Shown piece after piece: positions 8,036-18,869 of a stretch of 64,000 nt of DNA (position 1 is the stretch's first letter; every line of letters starts with the position of its first letter). The DNA is from Nakamurella panacisegetis (GTDB lineage: Bacteria; Actinomycetota; Actinomycetes; Mycobacteriales; Nakamurellaceae). A program made the position numbers and the translations under genes. The stretch covers positions 4,313,501 to 4,377,500 of the forward strand of contig NZ_LT629710.1 of the NCBI RefSeq assembly GCF_900104535.1, read 5' to 3'. The notes below the pieces were generated by a model. It was not told the DNA's origin. It was given only the letters and a program-made list of their open reading frames with translations, and ran no database searches.

Positions 8036-9229
8036 TCAGGTCAGGATGGTGCCGCCCTGGATGACGGTGCGGTGTTCGGGACCGGCCCAGAGCACGGACG
8101 GCTGGTCCATGACGTTGGCGTCCACGACCAGCAGATCGGCGACGCAACCTTCCTGGACCCGCCCGAGGTCACGACGGCGGATCAGATCGGCGTTGACCGA
8201 GGTGGCCGACTGCAGGGCCAGGAAGACTCCGTCCACCTCGACCTGGACCCGCAGGCCGTTGAGTTGTTCGTCCTCCAGCGGCCCCATCAGGTCGGTGCCG
8301 AAGCCGACCCGCACACCGGCACCGCGGGCCAGTTCCACGGCCTTGCGACCGGCCTCGAGCACCTCGCTGTTCTTCTGCCGGGAGACCGCGGCCATGCCCA
8401 GGTCGCCGCCCCGGCGCTCCATCGCCTCGTAGGTGACCAGGGTCGGCACCAGGAAGGCCCCCGTCGCCGCCATGGCCGCGGCGGTCTCGGCGTCCAGCAG
8501 GTTTCCGTGCTCGATGGTCCGGACGCCGTTGTCGATGGAGTGCCGGATCGCCTCGGGCGAATACGCATGCGCCGCAACGTAACTTCCCCGTCGGCCGGCC
8601 TCGGCGGTGACTACCTGGATCTCCTCGGCCGAGTACTGGGGGATCCGGATCGGGTCGGTCAACGACACCACGCCGCCGGAGGTCATGATCTTGATGGCGT
8701 GCGCTCCGCGGCGGAACCGATCCCGGACCGCCCGGCGCAGCGGATCGACGCCGTCGACCACCTCACAGGTGTGCGCGGCGCACCCGCAGACGTCACTGTC
8801 CGGGCCCCGCGCATCGCCGTGCCCGCCGGTCTGGCTGAGGGCGGCCCCCAGCCACAGGTAGCGGGGTGAGGGAATCAGACCCTCGGCGATGGCCCGGGCC
8901 AGTCCGGCGTCGCCGCCGGACGGATCGCGCAGGGTGGTGAAGCCGCGGGCCAGGGACGCCGCCAGCCGCCGGGCCCCGGCCAGCGCGACGTAGCTCAATG
9001 GCAACGACTCCAGCGCCAGCATGTTCAGATCGATGCCGTAGGCGTGGCAGTGGGCATCGATCAGGCCCGGGAGCACCGTGCCGCCGCGGGCGTCCAGGAC
9101 CCGGTCGGCGGGCCGGACCGGCCCGCCGACCGAGGCGATGCGACCGTCGACCACATGCACCGGGCCGTCGATCAGTTCACTGGAGACACCGTCGAAGACC
9201 AGCCCGTTGACGATGGAGAGGGTGCTCAC
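8036..9229 (-). CDS. amidohydrolase family protein
   Basis: A 397-residue metal-dependent hydrolase of the amidohydrolase superfamily. It has the beta-strand-1 motif LIDAHCHAYG (His60, His62), later histidines in VAAHAYSPEA and TIEHGNL, and the metal aspartate in VGFGTDLMG. The C-terminal small domain ends with VADLLVVDAN and a closing strand, as in imidazolonepropionase- and prolidase-like members. The GTG start overlaps the TGA of the upstream hydantoinase B gene (GTGA), so it is cotranscribed with the hyuA-hyuB pair. A cyclic amide or N-acyl substrate is likely; the exact one is unknown. Confidence 0.8.
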   Translation of the reverse strand: MSTLSIVNGLVFDGVSSELIDGPVHVVDGRIASVGGPVRPADRVLDARGGTVLPGLIDAHCHAYGIDLNMLALESLPLSYVALAGARRLAASLARGFTTLRDPSGGDAGLARAIAEGLIPSPRYLWLGAALSQTGGHGDARGPDSDVCGCAAHTCEVVDGVDPLRRAVRDRFRRGAHAIKIMTSGGVVSLTDPIRIPQYSAEEIQVVTAEAGRRGSYVAAHAYSPEAIRHSIDNGVRTIEHGNLLDAETAAAMAATGAFLVPTLVTYEAMERRGGDLGMAAVSRQKNSEVLEAGRKAVELARGAGVRVGFGTDLMGPLEDEQLNGLRVQVEVDGVFLALQSATSVNADLIRRRDLGRVQEGCVADLLVVDANVMDQPSVLWAGPEHRTVIQGGTILT

Positions 9230-10941
9230 CGGCGCGCCGCCCGACTCGCCGCCGTGGCCAGGTTGTCGACCGCGAAACTCGAGGGATCCACCACCACACC
9301 GTAGTCACGTTCCGCCGCCAGCACCGAGACGAACCCGTTGCGCACGTCGCGGGCCACCCGGGCCGGTTCCCGGAGCAGCGGGTTTCCGTAGCCCCCGCCG
9401 CCACCGGTGTTGTTGACCAGGACTTCGCCCGCCCCCATGTGGTTGTAGCTGCCGCCCTGCCGCACCTCCCGGTCCGTGCCGGGGTTGAGGATCACGTGGT
9501 TGTTGTCGCCCTCCAGGCCGCCGCCGATGGCCCACGGCTTGGTCTTGGTCTTGTACACCAGGCAGATCCCGATGGACGGCGCGGTGAACCGGTACACCCG
9601 GCCCACACCGACGCCACCGCGGTTCAGCCCGGCCCCGGCGCTGTCCGGCCGGTATCCGTAGGACTCGATGAACATCGGCGACTTGGTCTCCAGCACCTCC
9701 ACCGGGTTGTTCCGGCATCCGGGTTCGCTCAGGTGCATGATGCCGTCGGAACCGTCACCGCCGGCGTGCCCGCCGAACCCGACCGCCTCGTTGGTCGCCT
9801 CCAGCCAGGACTCCCCGTTGCGGGGGTTCACCCCCAGGCCCATCATCGAGCAGACGTCACCGCCGGAGCAGGCCGGCACCAGGTCCGGCATCCCCTTGGC
9901 CAGCGCCTTGAGGACGACCTCGCCGCCGATGAGGGCCGTCCACAGGGTGAAGGTGGGCATGGGCGGAACCGCGTGCATCACCGAACCCGGCTCGGTGATC
10001 ACCCGCAGCGGCCGGAAGTTGCCGGCCACCACCGACGTGTCCGGCGTGGTCAGTGATTTGAAGATCAGGCTGCAGAACGCCTCGGTCTGCCCGACCGGCA
10101 GGTTGATCGGGCCACGGACATCACGCTCGCTGCCCGTCCAGTCGATGATCATCTCGGTGTCGGTGACGGTGACGGTGACGTTCATCTTCACCAGGCGATC
10201 GAGGTCGATACCGTCGGAGTCCACGAAGTCGTGAGCGGTCCAGGTGCCCTTGGGCAACTTGGCCAGGGCCAGCCGGGCCAGACGCTCACCGTGGTCGTTG
10301 ATCGCCTCCATCGCCTGCACCAGGGTCGAGGTGCCGTACTTGGCCGCGATCTCCTGAGTACGCCGGACCCCCGTGATGCAGGCCGACACCTGGGCCTGGA
10401 GATCGCCGATGGTCCGCTCGGGCAGCCGGGAGTTGTACCGCACGATGTTGAAGATGTCCTCGTTCGGCTGACCCTCGCGGTACAGCTTGCTGGCCGGGAA
10501 GAACAGCCCTTCCTGGTACATGTCGGTGGAGTCGAGCACGTAGCCGGGGTCCTTCTGCTTCAGATCCAGGACGTGGATCCGGCAGGAGGCGAAGGCGATG
10601 ATCTCCCCGTCGACGTGGACCGGCGCGAAGACCAGCGGGTCGAGTGTGTGGGCGGAGGACCAGTACGGGTAGTTCAGCAGGAAGACGTCGCCGGGCAACA
10701 TCTTCGCCTTGCCCAGGAAGTTGATCGCCTCCTTGATGCCGTGGTCGTTGCCGCGGGTGAACACGGCGATACCGGGGGCATCGGCCACGACGTCGCCGGC
10801 CGCGTCGTGGATCCCGATCCCGTAGTCGTGGATCTCGTAGACGACGGTGTTGTAGGCGGTCCGACACAGATTGCGGGCCATTTCGTCGGCGCCGGCGAGG
10901 AGGCCGTGCCGGATGATCTCGGTGGTGATGGCATCGCTCAT
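9226..10941 (-). CDS. hydantoinase B/oxoprolinase family subunit
   Basis: A 571-residue HyuB-type subunit. Family landmarks are the N-terminal ITTEIIRHGLLAGADEMARNL segment, NYPYWSSAHTLDPLVFAP, and the Gly-rich C-terminal GGGGGYGNPLLREP. With HyuA it hydrolyses hydantoins, 5-oxoproline or related lactams using ATP. The gene is six bases downstream of hyuA and overlaps the amidohydrolase gene, giving a minus-strand operon hyuA-hyuB-amidohydrolase. The substrate cannot be read from sequence. Confidence 0.85.
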   Translation of the reverse strand: MSDAITTEIIRHGLLAGADEMARNLCRTAYNTVVYEIHDYGIGIHDAAGDVVADAPGIAVFTRGNDHGIKEAINFLGKAKMLPGDVFLLNYPYWSSAHTLDPLVFAPVHVDGEIIAFASCRIHVLDLKQKDPGYVLDSTDMYQEGLFFPASKLYREGQPNEDIFNIVRYNSRLPERTIGDLQAQVSACITGVRRTQEIAAKYGTSTLVQAMEAINDHGERLARLALAKLPKGTWTAHDFVDSDGIDLDRLVKMNVTVTVTDTEMIIDWTGSERDVRGPINLPVGQTEAFCSLIFKSLTTPDTSVVAGNFRPLRVITEPGSVMHAVPPMPTFTLWTALIGGEVVLKALAKGMPDLVPACSGGDVCSMMGLGVNPRNGESWLEATNEAVGFGGHAGGDGSDGIMHLSEPGCRNNPVEVLETKSPMFIESYGYRPDSAGAGLNRGGVGVGRVYRFTAPSIGICLVYKTKTKPWAIGGGLEGDNNHVILNPGTDREVRQGGSYNHMGAGEVLVNNTGGGGGYGNPLLREPARVARDVRNGFVSVLAAERDYGVVVDPSSFAVDNLATAASRAARR

Positions 10942-10947
10942 GGTGGT

Positions 10948-13020
10948 TCAGGCCTTCCCAGCCGGTTCGGAGACGGTGGACGATTGCGCGACGGTGATGA
11001 CCAGCTCGCCGTACTCACCGACCCGCAGGTGATCGCCGACGTGCATGACGGTGGTCGCGGTGTGCTCGGAAATGACGGCCGGCCCGGCGATCTCGTCGCC
11101 ACCCAGCAGATCCTCCCGGGAGTACAGCGCATACGAAACGGCCGGATCCTCGGGCGAGAGGTAGACCGCCCGTGCTCCCGCGGCCAGTGGACCACCCGAT
11201 GTCCGCACGGCCACCTTGGGCAGGGTGGGCTTGTCCACCAGACCGGTGGCCCGCAGCCGCATCGTGGTCAGTTCGATCGGGTCGTCCATCCCGTGTCCGT
11301 ACTGGCGCTCGTGCAGCTGCGTGAACTCCTTCTCGATCCAGGCGGCCACCTGCGCGGCCGGGACCTCCGGCAGCGGAACGGTGACGGTGTGCTCCTGACC
11401 GCTGTACCGCACGTCGACACTGCGCAGGAGCACCTGACCGGCGGGCTCGAAGCCCTCGTCCGTGAGGACGGCCCGGGCCTGCTCGGTCATCGGACCGTAG
11501 CCGGCGTCCAGCAGCGACGTGTCCAGGTCGGCCAACGCGACCACCGCCGTCCGCGAGAAGTCGTGCTGTACATCGGCCATCAGCATGCCGAAGGCGGAGA
11601 ACGCGCCCTGGCCGGGCGGCACCACGACGGTGCCGATCCCGAGTTCGCGGGCGACGTCGAGCGCCACCAGGCCCCCACCGCCACCGAACGAGAGCAGGGC
11701 GAAGTCCTTCGGGTCGCGGCCGACCTCGACCGTGATGGCCCGGACGGCACCCATGATCTTCGTGGTCGAGATCCGGACGATGCCGCGAGCCAGCTGCAAC
11801 GGCTCCATCTCCAGCTGTGACGCGAGCGGCGCGATGGCGCCGATGGCCAGATCGGCGTCCAGGGTGAGCCGACCACCCAGCGGCGTTCCGGCCCCCATGT
11901 AGCCGACGGCCAGCGCCGCATCGGTGAACGTGGCGGCGGTCCCGCCTCGCCCGTAGGAGGCCGGCCCCGGGGCCGCACCGGCACTCTGGGGACCGACCTG
12001 GAGCGCTCCGGCGTCGTCGAGCCAGGCGATGGAGCCGCCACCGGCACCGATGGTGTGGATGTACAGCGAGGGCGTGTTGATCGGCAGTGACTCGAACTCG
12101 GCGCCCTGATGCAGCACCGGCTCGTTGTCCACGATCAACGACGCGTCCAGGCTGGTCCCACCCATGTCGATGGTGATCAGATTGGGCTGGCCGATCAGCC
12201 GGGCGAAGGCGGCGGCGCCGATCACGCCGCCGGCCGGGCCGGAGAGGATGAGGCTGACCGGCTGCTCGCGAGCGGCCAGGGCGGTCATCGCCCCACCGCC
12301 GGACCTGGTCATCAGGAAGCGCCCGGCGAAGCCGCCGTCGGCCAGCCGGTCCTGCAGCGCGGTGAGATACCGCCGGACGATGGGTTTGACGTAGGCATCC
12401 AGCACGGCGGTGCTGGTGCGCTCGTACTCGCGGTACTCCCGCGACAGCTCGTGCGAGAGCGAGACCACTACGTCCGGAGCTACTTCGGCCAGGATCTCCC
12501 GCATCTGCAACTCGTGGGCCGGATTGGCGTAGGAGTGCAGGAAGGCGACGGCCACCGAGTCGTAGCCACGCTCGGCCACCGTCGCGGCCACCTGGCGCGC
12601 CGCCTGGACGTCCAGAGGTCGGTGCACGGAGCCGTCGAACAGGCTCCTTTCCGGGACCTCGAACGTGTCGTACCGCTCGAGCAGGGCGGTCGGCGGCCGA
12701 TAGGTCAGGTTGTACATCGGACGGCGGTCGGTCCGTCCGAGCAGGTAGACGTCTCGAAATCCGAGGGTGCCGATCACCGCCATCCGCGCACCGTTGCGGG
12801 TGAGCAGGGCGTTGAGGCCAAGGGTGGTGCCGTGGGTGAACATGGTCACCTCGTCCAGCGCCGCCTTGGTCACCCCGAATGCGGCGAGTACTCCGGTGGT
12901 GGGCTCCTCGGGGGTGGTCGGCACCTTGTCGAAGGTGATCTCCCCGGTATCCGACGAGAGTTCCACGACGTCGGTGAACGTGCCGCCGACATCGATGGCG
13001 ATCCGGCTGGTGCGATTCAT
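10948..13020 (-). CDS. hydantoinase A/oxoprolinase family subunit
   Basis: A 690-residue HyuA-type ATPase subunit. The N-terminal phosphate motif IDVGGTFTDV, MFTHGTTLGLNALL and the second phosphate motif ITIDMGGTSLDASL are all intact. I chose the ATG at 13020 because it is preceded by AGGAAGG and places the conserved motif at residue 9; an in-frame upstream start at 13047 would add nine residues. It is the first gene of the minus-strand operon. A 14-bp palindrome lies 17-30 nt upstream of the ATG. Confidence 0.85.
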   Translation of the reverse strand: MNRTSRIAIDVGGTFTDVVELSSDTGEITFDKVPTTPEEPTTGVLAAFGVTKAALDEVTMFTHGTTLGLNALLTRNGARMAVIGTLGFRDVYLLGRTDRRPMYNLTYRPPTALLERYDTFEVPERSLFDGSVHRPLDVQAARQVAATVAERGYDSVAVAFLHSYANPAHELQMREILAEVAPDVVVSLSHELSREYREYERTSTAVLDAYVKPIVRRYLTALQDRLADGGFAGRFLMTRSGGGAMTALAAREQPVSLILSGPAGGVIGAAAFARLIGQPNLITIDMGGTSLDASLIVDNEPVLHQGAEFESLPINTPSLYIHTIGAGGGSIAWLDDAGALQVGPQSAGAAPGPASYGRGGTAATFTDAALAVGYMGAGTPLGGRLTLDADLAIGAIAPLASQLEMEPLQLARGIVRISTTKIMGAVRAITVEVGRDPKDFALLSFGGGGGLVALDVARELGIGTVVVPPGQGAFSAFGMLMADVQHDFSRTAVVALADLDTSLLDAGYGPMTEQARAVLTDEGFEPAGQVLLRSVDVRYSGQEHTVTVPLPEVPAAQVAAWIEKEFTQLHERQYGHGMDDPIELTTMRLRATGLVDKPTLPKVAVRTSGGPLAAGARAVYLSPEDPAVSYALYSREDLLGGDEIAGPAVISEHTATTVMHVGDHLRVGEYGELVITVAQSSTVSEPAGKA

Positions 13021-13389
13021 CGCTGACAGGCCTTCCTGATTGTCCAATCACGTGATCAGAGTCGACACAAGGAGGAAAGCCGTTGTGCCGCATCAATGAT
13101 CGAGAGCAGTTGAAAGCGCTTGCCCGAAGCGCGCCGAATGTCGGCAGAACATCCCGACCGGTTGGCACGGCGGGGAATGGAGCACACCGTGACACACGTT
13201 TTCCGGGGCTGTCAACCGGCATCGGGCCCGGCCCGGCGGCCACGGAGTGACCCGGCCGCCGCTCCTCCGAGCCAGCAGGTCGGCCTGCGCACAGCCGCAC
13301 CGGCAAGCAGTGTGCTCGGCGCACATGGATCGACGCGGGCGGCAGGTCAGCATTTGCCCACTCGATGACCTCACCCTCCGGGAGTGCAT
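13021..13389. other. divergent intergenic region without a credible gene
   Basis: About 370 nt separate the hyuA-hyuB-amidohydrolase operon from the plus-strand monooxygenase-domain gene. Open frames here have no recognisable protein features or ribosome sites. Apart from two short palindromes (13037-13050 and 13047-13056) I see nothing specific. It presumably holds both promoters. Confidence 0.5.
13037..13056. promoter_or_regulatory. overlapping palindromes, candidate operator
   Basis: TGATTGTCCAATCA (13037-13050) is a perfect 6-bp inverted repeat around TC. It overlaps a second palindrome ATCACGTGAT (13047-13056). The pair lies just upstream of the hyuA ribosome site, where repressor binding would block transcription or initiation. 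A GntR/FCD protein is the nearest local candidate. Confidence 0.4.
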
Positions 13390-13695
13390 GTGATCCGCAG
13401 CCTTCTCACCCTCCGCGCCGCAGCCGGCAAAGCCCAGGCGCTGGAGGACTTCTACGCGGAGCAAGGGGTCCTCGAGCGGGCCCGTGAGTTCGACGGTTGC
13501 CGCGAGGCGGTACTGCTGCGATCCGTCGACGACGCAGGTTCGACCCACCTGGTGACCGCCGACTGGGACTCGGCGGCCGACTACCAGCGATGGATCGACG
13601 ATCCATGGCGATCCGTTGTGTCCCAACAGCTTGTCGCACTGCTGGACATCGGGCCGGACGAACCTGTCGTTGGCAGACTGTACGAGTTCGTCTGA
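13390..13695 (+). CDS. antibiotic biosynthesis monooxygenase (ABM) domain protein
   Basis: A 101-residue ferredoxin-like ABM-fold protein with the family pattern of an opening strand (IRSLLTLRA), ALEDFYAEQGVLERA, VTADWDSAADYQRWIDDPWR and a short closing strand. Such small dimeric proteins act as cofactor-free monooxygenases or as partners of catabolic enzymes. GTG at 13390 is preferred because GGGAG precedes it at a normal distance; a GTG two codons upstream is an alternative. It sits 70 nt ahead of the ABC binding protein gene and may share its transcript. Confidence 0.65.
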   Translation: MIRSLLTLRAAAGKAQALEDFYAEQGVLERAREFDGCREAVLLRSVDDAGSTHLVTADWDSAADYQRWIDDPWRSVVSQQLVALLDIGPDEPVVGRLYEFV

Positions 13696-13765
13696 ACTTC
13701 CACCCGAATCGGGCCGCCCAGCCCATCCAGTTACCCGCCCACCCACCGGCCAAGGAGTGACCCGC

Positions 13766-14932
13766 GTGAACCGAACCACAAAATTGATGGCGGTAGGTAC
13801 TGCCGCCCTGGCACTGACGCTCAGCGCTTGCGGCTCCTCAAGCTCGACCGCAACGTCCAGCTCGTCGAGCTCGTCCAGCAGCTCTGTCGTGTCCAGCGCC
13901 GCCGGGGCCCCGGTGTCCTCTGCGTCCTCGGCCGCACCGTCGGGCGCAGCGGGCAGTTCCGGTGCGATGACCAGTGCCGTGTCCAGCGCGGTGGCCGGCT
14001 CCTCGGCCGCGACGTCGGTCGACGAATCCAAGAAGCTGCGGATCGGATTCTTCGGATTCGCCAAGGCCAACTCGTTCGCCCAGGCCGCCTGGGCCGGAGT
14101 CCAGTCCTATGCGAACGCCCACAATGCGTCATCGGAGTTCCTGGATTCCAACTTCGACGGGCCGACCCAGGTCAACCAGCTCCAGGACGCCGTCACCTCG
14201 AAGCGATTCGACGTCGTGATCATCCAGGCCAATGACGGGACGGCCATCGCCACCCCGGTCAAGCAGGCCCTGGCCGCCGGCATCACCGTCGTCATCGAAT
14301 TCACACCGGTCGGTGGCAAGTTCGACACCATCGAACCGCAGATCCCGGGCACCATCAACATCATCGATCCGCCGACGGTCAACGGTGTCGGCCTGGCCAA
14401 GCTGGCCCTGCAGGCCTGCAAGGCGGGCGGTCACGCCACCGACTGCAAGGTCGCCTACCTCCAGGGCTTCGCCAACTACCCGCTCGACGGCGCCCGCACC
14501 GACGCCGCAGTGGCCGCGCTCAAGGCCGGCGGCGCCGCGAAGGTCGTCTCCAACCTGGTCGGCGGCTACACCCCGGACGCCGGCCGGACCGCGATGCAGA
14601 ACCTGCTGCAGTCCAACCCGGACATCAACGTGGTGGTCGGCTCCTCACAGGCCCTCGAGGGTGCCACACCGCTGGCCAAGGGCAAGAACATCCAGTTCGT
14701 CGGCAACGGCGGTTCGACCCAGGCCTTCGCCTTTGTCGAGGCCGGTACCTGGTTCGGCACCTACGATGTGCCGGAGAAGAAGGAGGGCGCGAAGGCGGCC
14801 GAGCTCGGGCTGCTCAAGGCCCGCGGCGGCAACCCGCCGGTGGCGTCGAACGCCTGCACCGTGCTGACCACGTTCGAATGCCTCGGAACCAAGGCCACGC
14901 TGGCCGGACTGACCGCGGACTACTCCGACTGA
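13766..14932 (+). CDS. ABC transporter substrate-binding lipoprotein (sugar-binding, Peripla_BP_4 type)
   Basis: A 388-residue exported lipoprotein with basic N-terminus, hydrophobic core and lipobox LSAC (Cys22). A Ser/Ala-rich linker to about residue 85 is followed by a periplasmic-binding fold starting at KLRIGFFGFAKANSFAQ. The GTG start at 13766 has AAGGAG eight bases upstream. Downstream genes encode an RbsA-like ATPase and RbsC-like permease, so this is the receptor of a ribose/xylose-type importer. The setting among oxoprolinase genes suggests a cyclic or nucleoside-like substrate rather than a simple sugar (inference). Confidence 0.82.
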   Translation: MNRTTKLMAVGTAALALTLSACGSSSSTATSSSSSSSSSSVVSSAAGAPVSSASSAAPSGAAGSSGAMTSAVSSAVAGSSAATSVDESKKLRIGFFGFAKANSFAQAAWAGVQSYANAHNASSEFLDSNFDGPTQVNQLQDAVTSKRFDVVIIQANDGTAIATPVKQALAAGITVVIEFTPVGGKFDTIEPQIPGTINIIDPPTVNGVGLAKLALQACKAGGHATDCKVAYLQGFANYPLDGARTDAAVAALKAGGAAKVVSNLVGGYTPDAGRTAMQNLLQSNPDINVVVGSSQALEGATPLAKGKNIQFVGNGGSTQAFAFVEAGTWFGTYDVPEKKEGAKAAELGLLKARGGNPPVASNACTVLTTFECLGTKATLAGLTADYSD

Positions 14933-14948
14933 TCGGCGAGAGATCGCC

Positions 14949-14985
14949 CCGGGGTGGGTATCGGCCGTCCCGATACCCACCCCGG
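14949..14985 (+). terminator. strong hairpin between binding protein and ATPase genes
   Basis: A perfect 15-bp stem (CCGGGGTGGGTATCG, 14949-14963, with its complement 14971-14985) closes a 7-nt loop 16 nt after the binding-protein stop. There is no U-tract. Such hairpins commonly cause partial termination or stabilise upstream mRNA, so that the binding protein is made in excess over the membrane parts. Confidence 0.7.
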
Positions 14986-15021
14986 TCATCGTCTGTCCAA
15001 CCAACGGCAGGAGCGGAAAAC

Positions 15022-16532
<1,511 letters not shown>

Positions 16533-16536
<4 letters not shown>

Positions 16537-17528
16537 CCGTCCAGTCCACCACCGAAGAGACGACGTCGGCCCGGCCCGACGTGGCCCTGCGCCGGGGAGT
16601 CCGGCTCCGCGACTACGGCATCGTCATCGCCCTGGTCGCAATCGTCGTCGCCCTCTCGCTGAGCACCGACACCTTCTTCAGCAAGGCCAACGCGATCAAC
16701 GTGCTCGACCAGTGCGCGGTCGTCGGCCTGCTGGCCGCAGGCGCGACCGTCTGCATCCTGGCCGGAGTGTTCGACCTGACCGCCAGTGCCTCGCTCGCCC
16801 TCTCGTCCATCATCGGGGTACAGGTCGTCCGGATGACCTCCGTGACGCTCGGCTTCGCCACCTCGGTCCTGGTCGGCGCGGCGATCGGCTGGATCACCGG
16901 CATGATCGTGGTCCGCAGCGGCGTCAACTCGTTCATCGCCACCCTGGCCACCAGCATCATCTATCGCGGGCTGGCCGTGATCCTCACCTCAGGGGCGATC
17001 GTCTACCCACTGGCAACGCAGACCGATGCCTTCTCCGTCTTCACCACCGGCTCGATCTTCGGTCTGACCTGGGCCACCATCGTCTTCGCGGTCGTCGTGG
17101 TGATCATCGGCGTGACCGTGGCGTTCACCACCTTCGGGCGGCGTCTGTACGCCGTCGGCGGCAACATCGAAGCGGCCCGGCTCTCGGGTATCCGGGTCGG
17201 CTCGGTCCAGGTGTCGGCCTACGTCATCAGCGGCATCTGCTCGGCCCTGGCCGGCCTGATCCTGTGTTCACGAGCCGGTTCGGCCCAGTCGAGCATGGCC
17301 ACCGGGATCGAACTGACCGCGATCGCGGCGGCCGTCATCGGCGGGACGAGCATCCTCGGTGGTGAAGGTGCGATCTGGCGGGGTGTGGTCGGAGCCTTCC
17401 TGCTCACGCTGATCGGGAACGGTTTCAACCTCCTGGGCTGGAACACCACCTATCAGCAGGTGGTGCAGGGTGCGCTGATCCTGTTCGCGGTGACCGTCGA
17501 CCGTCTGCTGCGCAAACGGAACCGGTGA
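16533..17528 (+). CDS. ABC transporter permease (RbsC family)
   Basis: A 331-residue multi-spanning membrane protein of the ribose/xylose permease family. Helices start at about residue 28 (IVIALVAIVVALSL); the family region GVFDLTASASLALSS near 85 and the C-terminal AAAVIGGTSILGGEGAIW are recognisable. Its GTG overlaps the ATPase stop. It forms the channel of the importer with the genes at 13766 and 15022. Confidence 0.87.
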
Positions 17529-17558
17529 CCGGCGATCGGGCACGCTAATGTCGAGGGC

Positions 17559-18869
17559 ATGCCTTCCCGGGCCGGCGGCCCTGCCTATGCGGGGATCAGC
17601 CTGCAGCTGGGCCGATCCCACGCAGTGGTGCTGCGCGACGAACAGGTCGTGAGCGTCGGTTCGGTACCCGACGGTCCCGGTGACGCCCCCGAACTGGTCG
17701 GGAGGATCGTCGAGGTGGCCGGCGTCGCGCTGGAGGCGGTCACCATCGACCTCTCGCAGGTGCTGCTCGACGCCGTCCTGCACGGTGACATGGAACTGCC
17801 TCACGTGGCGGTGGTCCGGATCGTGCCCGTGCCGGCCACCGATCCGGCCCTGGCCAGCTCGCCCGCCCGCCTGGTGGAACAGCTGATCGCGCACCGGTTC
17901 AGCGTGGCCGGCGGCCACGATCTGCTCGGCCACGAACTCTGCCCGCTGGACCGCGCCGGCCTGGCCCTGATCGCGGCCCGGCTGGCCGAGGTCGGCCTGC
18001 GTGACGTCGCCATCGTCGGGGCCGGGTCGCAGGCCAGCCCGCTGCACGAGCGGGAGGCGGCGAACGTGATCCAGGCCATGGTGCCGCAGGCCAGGATCTC
18101 CGTGGCGAGTGACTTCGGAGGGCAGGGACTGGTGGCCAGGGAAGCGACCGCGGCTCTGGACTGCGCTCTCGGCCCGCTCACCGAGCTGCTGCTCTCCCGA
18201 TGGGAGAAGGTGCTGTCCCGGTGCGCGCCCGGGGTGCCGCTGCGGGTGGCCCGTGGGGACGGCGGGTACAGCACGTCGTCGCGGGTCCGCGCGCTGCCCG
18301 TGGTGGCACTCGGCGCATCCGACGCCATCCAGGTCGCCGGCGCGGCACATCTGGCCGGCCGCACGGACTGCCGCGTCCTGCTCCCCCGTCCCTCCGGCCA
18401 GGTCGCGGGGGACGTCCGGAACGGGTTGGTGGCCATCCGGTCGGGACAGCTGGCGGGCTTCGGCGTCGAACTCGTCGTTCCGACCGCCGTGCTCACCCCC
18501 GACCCGGGCGACGCCTCCCAGGACGGGCTCGGCCGGTTGACCGACGTGCCGGTGATCCGGGCCGGGCGCGACCCGGTGGAGCTGGCCTGCGTGGGGGCGG
18601 CGGTCGGCCGACCGTCCTCGTGGCTGGACGAGTTCGCGTTCATCGAATCGGCCGACGAACTGGATCGGGTGCGCGAGGAGGCGCAGGAACGGGCCAACGC
18701 CATCGTCGTGGCCAACGGGGCCGCGCCCGGCACCGCCTGCGTGGCCGAGGTCTCGACCGTCGCCGTGCCGTACAGCCCGCCCGGCACGGTCCGGATCCGG
18801 GTCAGGGTCACCGGGGCGCCGGACACCGACCCGCGACGGGTCGAGGTCTACGACCGGATGGCGCCGTGA
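17559..18869 (+). CDS. degenerate HyuA-like (hydantoinase/oxoprolinase family) protein
   Basis: A 436-residue protein resembling the short HyuA-type proteins that accompany DUF917 genes: middle segments such as VASDFGGQGLVARE and ALGASDAIQVAGAAHLAG align by eye with that family. Both ATP-phosphate motifs appear lost. Near residue 12 YAGISLQLGRSHAVV stands where IGIDVGGTNTDAV is usual, and near 270-289 LLPRPSGQVAGDVRNG stands where DIGGTTTDV is usual. It may be a non-ATPase partner or regulator. It starts 30 nt after the permease gene and overlaps the DUF917 gene by GTGA. Confidence 0.65.
   Translation: MPSRAGGPAYAGISLQLGRSHAVVLRDEQVVSVGSVPDGPGDAPELVGRIVEVAGVALEAVTIDLSQVLLDAVLHGDMELPHVAVVRIVPVPATDPALASSPARLVEQLIAHRFSVAGGHDLLGHELCPLDRAGLALIAARLAEVGLRDVAIVGAGSQASPLHEREAANVIQAMVPQARISVASDFGGQGLVAREATAALDCALGPLTELLLSRWEKVLSRCAPGVPLRVARGDGGYSTSSRVRALPVVALGASDAIQVAGAAHLAGRTDCRVLLPRPSGQVAGDVRNGLVAIRSGQLAGFGVELVVPTAVLTPDPGDASQDGLGRLTDVPVIRAGRDPVELACVGAAVGRPSSWLDEFAFIESADELDRVREEAQERANAIVVANGAAPGTACVAEVSTVAVPYSPPGTVRIRVRVTGAPDTDPRRVEVYDRMAP

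Noticed and set aside
13120-13368. An 82-codon plus-strand frame in the divergent region
   Set aside because: No ribosome site, no conserved features and Arg/Pro/Ala-rich translation; treated as non-coding.
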